Source: DUUS01 sp964416365 (GTDB lineage: Bacteria; Bacillota_I; Bacilli_A; RF39; UBA660). From it: 64,000 nt of DNA. Positions within the stretch are counted from its first letter, which is position 1; every line of letters begins with the position of its first letter. Below, in pieces: positions 60,186-64,000 of the stretch. The stretch spans positions 1-64,000 of the forward strand of contig CAYQDO010000001.1 of assembly GCA_964416365.1 (NCBI GenBank), given 5' to 3'. The notes under the pieces are model-generated. The model ran no database searches. It was not told where the DNA came from and saw nothing but the letters and a program-made list of their open reading frames with translations. Position numbers and translations under genes: made by a program.

Positions 60186-60206
60186 AAAAAAGCCATTTAG
60201 TGGCTT
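60186..60206 (-). terminator. Rho-independent terminator of the 167-residue protein gene
   Basis: Stem AAGCCA/TGGCTT (60190-60195, 60201-60206) with the TAA stop in the loop and seven T residues on the minus strand. Confidence 0.75.
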
Positions 60207-60700
60207 AGTTTTTCTTGTAATTCCTTTAAAGCTTTTAAAAACGCCTCTTCGGTATCATATGGCATTAATTTAACTTCTAATTTTGGTTCTTCTGATATTT
60301 TAGTTAAATCACTAGTTAAATTAATCTTTTTAATACTTATTTCCGGAATTTCAGAGGAATACTCATCATCATAATCAATTCCGACGGTATTTTTTTTATT
60401 CACTAATTCTTCATAGCTAATAATTGCACTTTGTTCTTGTTCAACTTCATAAGGTGTTAACCTTATAGTTTCAGGTTTATAATCTTTTTCAATAGCTTTG
60501 GTAACTGCTTCTAGATCAAAGTCATCCTTTAAAACAAATTCTTTTTCTTTTTTAGAATCTTCTTCTGCATCACTTAGCTTAATTAAATATAAAACATAAA
60601 TAAATAAAACTACAAGTAAAAAAGTCCCTATAAAGAACAAATAGTCTCCCATACTAAACGAATAAATAAAACCTAATAAATTTTTGATTACTTCTTTCAT
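60197..60700 (-). CDS. Single-pass membrane protein, unknown function
   Basis: A 167-residue protein with one helix (about 18-38) and a charged, acidic cytoplasmic-type tail rich in Glu/Asp (DAEEDSKKEKEFVLKDDFDL). The ATG at 60700 follows GGTGGAG; an in-frame TTG at 60712 sits upstream of that site. Short motifs such as RLTPYEVEQEQSAIISYEEL suggest a conserved core, but I cannot name a family. It precedes the mtaB gene and follows the CPBP protease genes. Confidence 0.6.
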   Translation of the reverse strand: MKEVIKNLLGFIYSFSMGDYLFFIGTFLLVVLFIYVLYLIKLSDAEEDSKKEKEFVLKDDFDLEAVTKAIEKDYKPETIRLTPYEVEQEQSAIISYEELVNKKNTVGIDYDDEYSSEIPEISIKKINLTSDLTKISEEPKLEVKLMPYDTEEAFLKALKELQEKLSH

Positions 60701-60729
60701 TTTCTCCACCAAAATTTCTTTCTATTATA

Positions 60730-61431
60730 CTATACTAAAATTAAAGCTGCAAGTATTCCCAATAGATTGTTTAATGCATGAGGCACTATAACAAAATATA
60801 TATTATTTTTTCTTTCATATATGTAAGCTAATGTCACTCCTAGAGCCACATAAACAATGGATTGAGCAATCGCTAAAGCTATACCTAAATCAGTTGGGAA
60901 TACATGCATTAATCCGAATATTAATCCGCTTATTAAGATATACACTTTTTTATTATCAATAACTTTTTTAAAACCTAACCTGAAAATTCCTTCTTCAACT
61001 ATGGGTGCTAAAATTACTGAGGATATTAGCATCATCAAAGGTGCATTATGAATTAAAAGCTCTATAATCTTTTGATTATTACTCTCAGCAAATTCAATGC
61101 CGAGAAATAAACAAATGACTGATGTTATTACTGAAGCAGCTATCTTAACAATGAAAAGCAAGCCAAAATTAATGAGACATTCTTTCCAATTATTTTTTGA
61201 ATTCTTTTTAAATTCATTCCAATCGACAATAAATTTTCGATAATAGAAAATAATTACGATGAAGGTTAAACATAGTTCAATTAAAGTATCGGCATAAGCG
61301 GTATCTTTAGAACTAAATAAACTGATATCAAATCCGAACTTAACAAAAAGATAAGTAAATATGTTACCAATATTAAAAAATATTACTAGTAACATAATTA
61401 ACTTTATTATATTGTAAACTTTTTTTTGCAC
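60730..61431 (-). CDS. CPBP-family intramembrane metalloprotease (CAAX protease/Abi)
   Basis: A 233-residue polytopic protease with the family motifs: EE..FR in PIVEEGIFRLG (Glu146, Glu147, Arg151), FGLMHVF (His176) and PHALNN (His218). Bacterial members cleave membrane peptides, including bacteriocin-type precursors, and have been linked to immunity and Abi functions. The GTG at 61431, preceded by GGAGGT, is preferred to a TTG further upstream. It follows a paralogue-like gene that lacks these motifs. Confidence 0.88.
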   Translation of the reverse strand: MQKKVYNIIKLIMLLVIFFNIGNIFTYLFVKFGFDISLFSSKDTAYADTLIELCLTFIVIIFYYRKFIVDWNEFKKNSKNNWKECLINFGLLFIVKIAASVITSVICLFLGIEFAESNNQKIIELLIHNAPLMMLISSVILAPIVEEGIFRLGFKKVIDNKKVYILISGLIFGLMHVFPTDLGIALAIAQSIVYVALGVTLAYIYERKNNIYFVIVPHALNNLLGILAALILV

Positions 61432-61432
61432 A

Positions 61433-62140
61433 TTAACCTCCAAGTAGCTTAGCTAGTAAAATACTACCAAATAAATTGAATAAAACAAAAGTCATAATGC
61501 TATAACATATATTTGTGTTATTCTTGCGATATATATAACTTAAAGCAAAATAAATAGCAAAATAAGGTATTATATTAATAATTATTTCGATATATGAAGA
61601 AGACATTTGAAGTCCAGCTATTAAAGCTGCTACTAATCCACTAAATAGCATGGCTTTTTTCTTAGAATAAATTAAATTGTTTATTCCTAAAACATAAACT
61701 ATTACTTGGGTTATCGGAATAATTAAAACATTTTTGAGAGATTGCAAAACCCAATAAACACTAATAGATTTTGTAAAAATATTATAAGTTCCCACACTAG
61801 TATAATTAACTTCAAAAGTTGCTGCTATTTGCTCTCCTATATAATTAGTTACAAAAATAACTAAAGTTAATACTACAAAAAAGACAATAGACATTAACGT
61901 ATTAGGAAAAAAATTTCTTTTAAATCTTCTTAAATCAGTTAAATCTTCTCTACACAAATACAACATAATAATTAATACTATTAAATAATATACAACTGTT
62001 AATATTTCTTTAGTTAAATTACTCAAAACGGAAGAATTTATACCAATCCAAGGTAATATTGAAAAGAAATATTTTTCACCATAATTTATTAGTAATATAC
62101 CCAAAAGAATTTTAATTAATTGTGATAAACTACTTTTCAT
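61433..62140 (-). CDS. CPBP-like membrane protein lacking catalytic motifs
   Basis: A 235-residue polytopic protein directly upstream of the CPBP protease, its stop codon one base from the downstream GTG. The helix pattern and end (NTNICYSIMTFVLFNLFGSI) parallel its neighbour, but no EE..R or His motif is visible; the corresponding stretch reads IIPITQVIVYVLGINN. It could be a catalytically dead paralogue acting as partner or immunity protein. I chose the ATG at 62140 with AGGAGA upstream. The relationship to the neighbour is inferred from topology and order, not from an alignment. Confidence 0.6.
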   Translation of the reverse strand: MKSSLSQLIKILLGILLINYGEKYFFSILPWIGINSSVLSNLTKEILTVVYYLIVLIIMLYLCREDLTDLRRFKRNFFPNTLMSIVFFVVLTLVIFVTNYIGEQIAATFEVNYTSVGTYNIFTKSISVYWVLQSLKNVLIIPITQVIVYVLGINNLIYSKKKAMLFSGLVAALIAGLQMSSSYIEIIINIIPYFAIYFALSYIYRKNNTNICYSIMTFVLFNLFGSILLAKLLGG

Positions 62141-62191
62141 ACTCTCTTCTCCTATTTTAATAATATAGCAAATCCTCTTTTGAAACAAATT

Positions 62192-62226
62192 AAAAAGTGT
62201 AAATACTTGTATATTTTACACTTTTT
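62192..62226 (-). terminator. Rho-independent terminator of the DUF421 gene
   Basis: Perfect 12-bp stem AAAAAGTGTAAA/TTTACACTTTTT (62192-62203, 62215-62226) just downstream of the DUF421 gene; the sequence can act on both strands. Confidence 0.75.
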
Positions 62227-62237
62227 GTATACATTTG

Positions 62238-62888
62238 TTAGGCGTTGACATCTGAGCGGCGAATAATATATACTTGTTTATTTTTATAAAAAGCACAGAA
62301 CACATCGCTTGGTTGTAGTTGCCTACTTTGCAGATATAATTTGAGCCATAAAGTAGTTTTTTTTATATTTTTTAAAGTTTCTTTTTGGATAACACCATCA
62401 ACAATAACCGGTAAAGGATAACTACCCGGCAATTTAAAGAAATTATATTTAAATATAGATAGTTTGCCGTTACTTTCTAAAAAGGCAAATTCTACTTCCT
62501 CAATACTTTTAATACCTGCCTGTCTTAAACTTATTAAAAGATCGTCAATAGTATATCTTTGTTTAATCATTTCCTTATAGTTTATAACACCTTTATTAAT
62601 AATTAAACTAGCCTTGCCACTAAATAAAGTTCGAAATGTTCGTGATTTCATACTAAAACAAGCAAAAACAATTTCAAAAACTACTAAAATGCAAATGGGA
62701 ATAATCGTTAAAAAAATGGAATCTTCTATGTTTTCTATACTAATAGCGCATAATTCAGCAATTAAAATGGAAACAATCAGGTCAATTATTCCTAACTGTC
62801 CCACTTCTCTTTTACCCATTAGTCGGTAACATAAGGTAACAAAAAAATAAAAGAATATGGTCCTTAATACTACGGTAAATAAATCCAT
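62238..62888 (-). CDS. DUF421/YetF-family membrane protein
   Basis: A 216-residue protein with three N-terminal helices (GKREVGQLGIIDLIVSILIA in the second) and a two-part soluble domain (IDDLLISLRQAGIKSIEEVE; FAFLESNGKLSIFKYNF; PLPVIVDGVIQKETLKNI). That is the YetF/YrbG/YkjA layout found in endospore formers; some relatives affect spore germination, most are uncharacterised. I chose the ATG at 62888 after AGGTGA. A strong terminator follows. Confidence 0.82.
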   Translation of the reverse strand: MDLFTVVLRTIFFYFFVTLCYRLMGKREVGQLGIIDLIVSILIAELCAISIENIEDSIFLTIIPICILVVFEIVFACFSMKSRTFRTLFSGKASLIINKGVINYKEMIKQRYTIDDLLISLRQAGIKSIEEVEFAFLESNGKLSIFKYNFFKLPGSYPLPVIVDGVIQKETLKNIKKTTLWLKLYLQSRQLQPSDVFCAFYKNKQVYIIRRSDVNA

Positions 62889-62935
62889 TATCTTCACCTA
62901 AGTATATTATGGCTATTCTTTTATTTTTTTAATCA

Positions 62936-64000
62936 TTAAAACTTTAAAGTTTTATTATTGATATTGTTTTGAATTTTTGAAATAAATTCATCTACTACTA
63001 TAGTATAAGATTTTTCTTGACCATAAAGGCGATAAGTCACTACTTTACTTTCTTTTTCGCGATCACCAAGGATAATAGTTAATGGAACTTTCTTAGTTTG
63101 ACTCTCTCTAATTTTATATGATAGTTTCTCCTCACGAGAATCAAAATTAATTCTTAATCCATGTTCCTTAAAGACTTGTTCTAGTTGTTTAGCATATTCC
63201 ATATGATATTCATTATTAACCGGAATAATATTTATTTGAACTGGGGCAAGCCATAAAGGGAATGCTCCAGCAAAATGTTCAATTAAAATACCAAAGAATC
63301 TTTCAATCGAACCAAAGATAACTCTATGGACCATAATTGGTCTTTTCTTAAAACCATCTTTATCAACATAAGTTAAATCAAATCTTTCTGGTAAATTCAT
63401 ATCAAGTTGAATAGTACCACATTGCCAGCTTCTTCCTAAAGCATCTTTAATGTGGAAATCCAGTTTAGGTCCATAGAATGCTCCATCTCCTGGATTAATT
63501 TTAAATTCTTTACCAGTCTTCTTACAAATTTCCTCTAGGATAACTTCGCTTTTTTCCCAAGCAGCTATATCACCAATAAATTTTTCTACAGGTCTTGTAG
63601 ATAATTCAATACGATAATCAAAACCAAAAATACTATAAATACGATCAATAAAATTAATTAAACGAATAATTTCATCTTCGATTTGATCTTCTCTCATAAA
63701 GATATGAGCATCATCTTGAGTAAATTGTCTTACTCTAAACAATCCTGATAAAGCTCCGCTAGCTTCGTGACGATGAACTAAACCAAGTTCTCCACATCTA
63801 ATTGGTAAATCTTTATAAGAATGTAAACCATTTTTATAAACAAGCATTCCACCCGGACAATTCATAGGTTTAATAGCATATACACTTTCATCAACATTAG
63901 TAATATACATATTTTCTTTATAGTTTTCCCAGTGTCCTGATACTTCCCATAATTTTTTATCCATTAAGATTGGTGTTTTAACAAAAGTATATCCTTCTTT
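62936..64000 (-). CDS. thrS: Threonyl-tRNA synthetase, 5' part off window
   Basis: Only the C-terminal ~355 residues are present; the reading frame runs through the right edge, so the N-terminal TGS and editing domains lie outside. Class II core blocks include GYTFVKTPILMDKKLWEVSG, MNCPGGMLVYKN, RCGELGLVHRHEASGALSGL and VHRVIFGSIERFFGILIEHF (motif 3 type). The anticodon-binding domain ends the protein (LPLW-type, YAKQLEQVFKEHGLRINFDS). It charges tRNA-Thr. Its leader, which often is a T-box in Bacillota, is not in the window. Confidence 0.95.
   Translation of the reverse strand, partial: KEGYTFVKTPILMDKKLWEVSGHWENYKENMYITNVDESVYAIKPMNCPGGMLVYKNGLHSYKDLPIRCGELGLVHRHEASGALSGLFRVRQFTQDDAHIFMREDQIEDEIIRLINFIDRIYSIFGFDYRIELSTRPVEKFIGDIAAWEKSEVILEEICKKTGKEFKINPGDGAFYGPKLDFHIKDALGRSWQCGTIQLDMNLPERFDLTYVDKDGFKKRPIMVHRVIFGSIERFFGILIEHFAGAFPLWLAPVQINIIPVNNEYHMEYAKQLEQVFKEHGLRINFDSREEKLSYKIRESQTKKVPLTIILGDREKESKVVTYRLYGQEKSYTIVVDEFISKIQNNINNKTLKF

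Noticed and set aside
1..64000. Mycoplasma-type genetic code (TGA = Trp)
   Set aside because: Full-length proteins are obtained with TGA as stop, and several genes end in TGA with good context (for example 18636-18638 and the ylbL end at 6830), so the standard bacterial code fits.
1..64000. CRISPR array, insertion sequence or prophage
   Set aside because: No regularly spaced repeats, transposase, integrase, terminal inverted repeats or phage genes were seen. The only long repeat is the 804-bp block in the twin surface genes.
1..64000. tRNA or rRNA genes
   Set aside because: No cloverleaf with a GTTCGA-type T arm or rRNA segment was recognised by eye in the intergenic gaps; a tRNA scan would settle it.

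Overview
The window is very AT-rich, tightly packed DNA from a low-GC Gram-positive bacterium (Bacillota, Bacilli-like). TGA is used as a normal stop, ribosome-binding sites are mostly AGGTGA or GGAGG, and hairpin-plus-T-run terminators follow many genes. Gene order matches Bacillus subtilis in several places: nusB-xseA-xseB-spoIVB, SPOR protein-radC-mreC-mreD-spoIVFA-spoIVFB-rplU-prp-rpmA (without mreB and minCD), ylbD-ylbE and ylbJ/ylbL. The organism therefore descends from endospore formers and may still sporulate. The short proteins, archaeal-type ProRS and ValRS, and pilin/TasA-like secreted proteins suggest an uncultivated gut-type Bacilli lineage. That placement is inference.

Nearly all genes are on the minus strand. 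Positions 1-8000 hold a partial CDP-alcohol phosphatidyltransferase, SpoIVB, exonuclease VII, NusB, MutS and a YlbL-type Lon-like protease. The mutS-nusB gap carries two tandem hairpins with identical loops. Positions 7900-15300 hold YlbJ, a pseudopilin, FtsW, a TadZ-like ATPase with a TadE-like protein, and two paralogous TasA/SipW-type surface proteins that share an apparently identical ~804-bp block but have diverged tails. Positions 15300-25500 hold EF-P, L33, a class B PBP, a LiaF-like protein, endonuclease IV, a major-pilin-like prepilin under a textbook promoter, YlbE/YlbD, ParC, and L27/Prp/L21 with an L21 leader.

Positions 25500-33000 hold the SpoIVF/Mre/RadC cluster, an arylsulfate sulfotransferase-like protein, and a pseudopilin fused to the same C-terminal module as the twin surface proteins. 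Upstream of that gene lies a candidate structured RNA. Positions 33000-43400 hold ProRS, MurB, T-box-controlled ValRS, a divergent GspE/PilB-type ATPase, a thioredoxin-like protein, EF-Ts, an S2 with a C-terminal DNA/RNA-binding-like extension, and exonuclease III. Positions 43400-64000 hold an HD hydrolase, a DD-carboxypeptidase, TrpRS, several unknown or membrane proteins, a third TasA-like protein, S20, a transglutaminase, a PerM-family permease, RecD2, a LysM protein, MtaB, an active/degenerate CPBP pair, a DUF421 protein and a partial ThrRS.

Three themes connect the genes: a retained SpoIVB-SpoIVF signalling set whose SpoIVFB has an HDxxH instead of HExxH active site; a scattered pilus/fibre apparatus; and a C-terminal surface module attached both to TasA-type and to pseudopilin N-termini, with signs of recent gene conversion.
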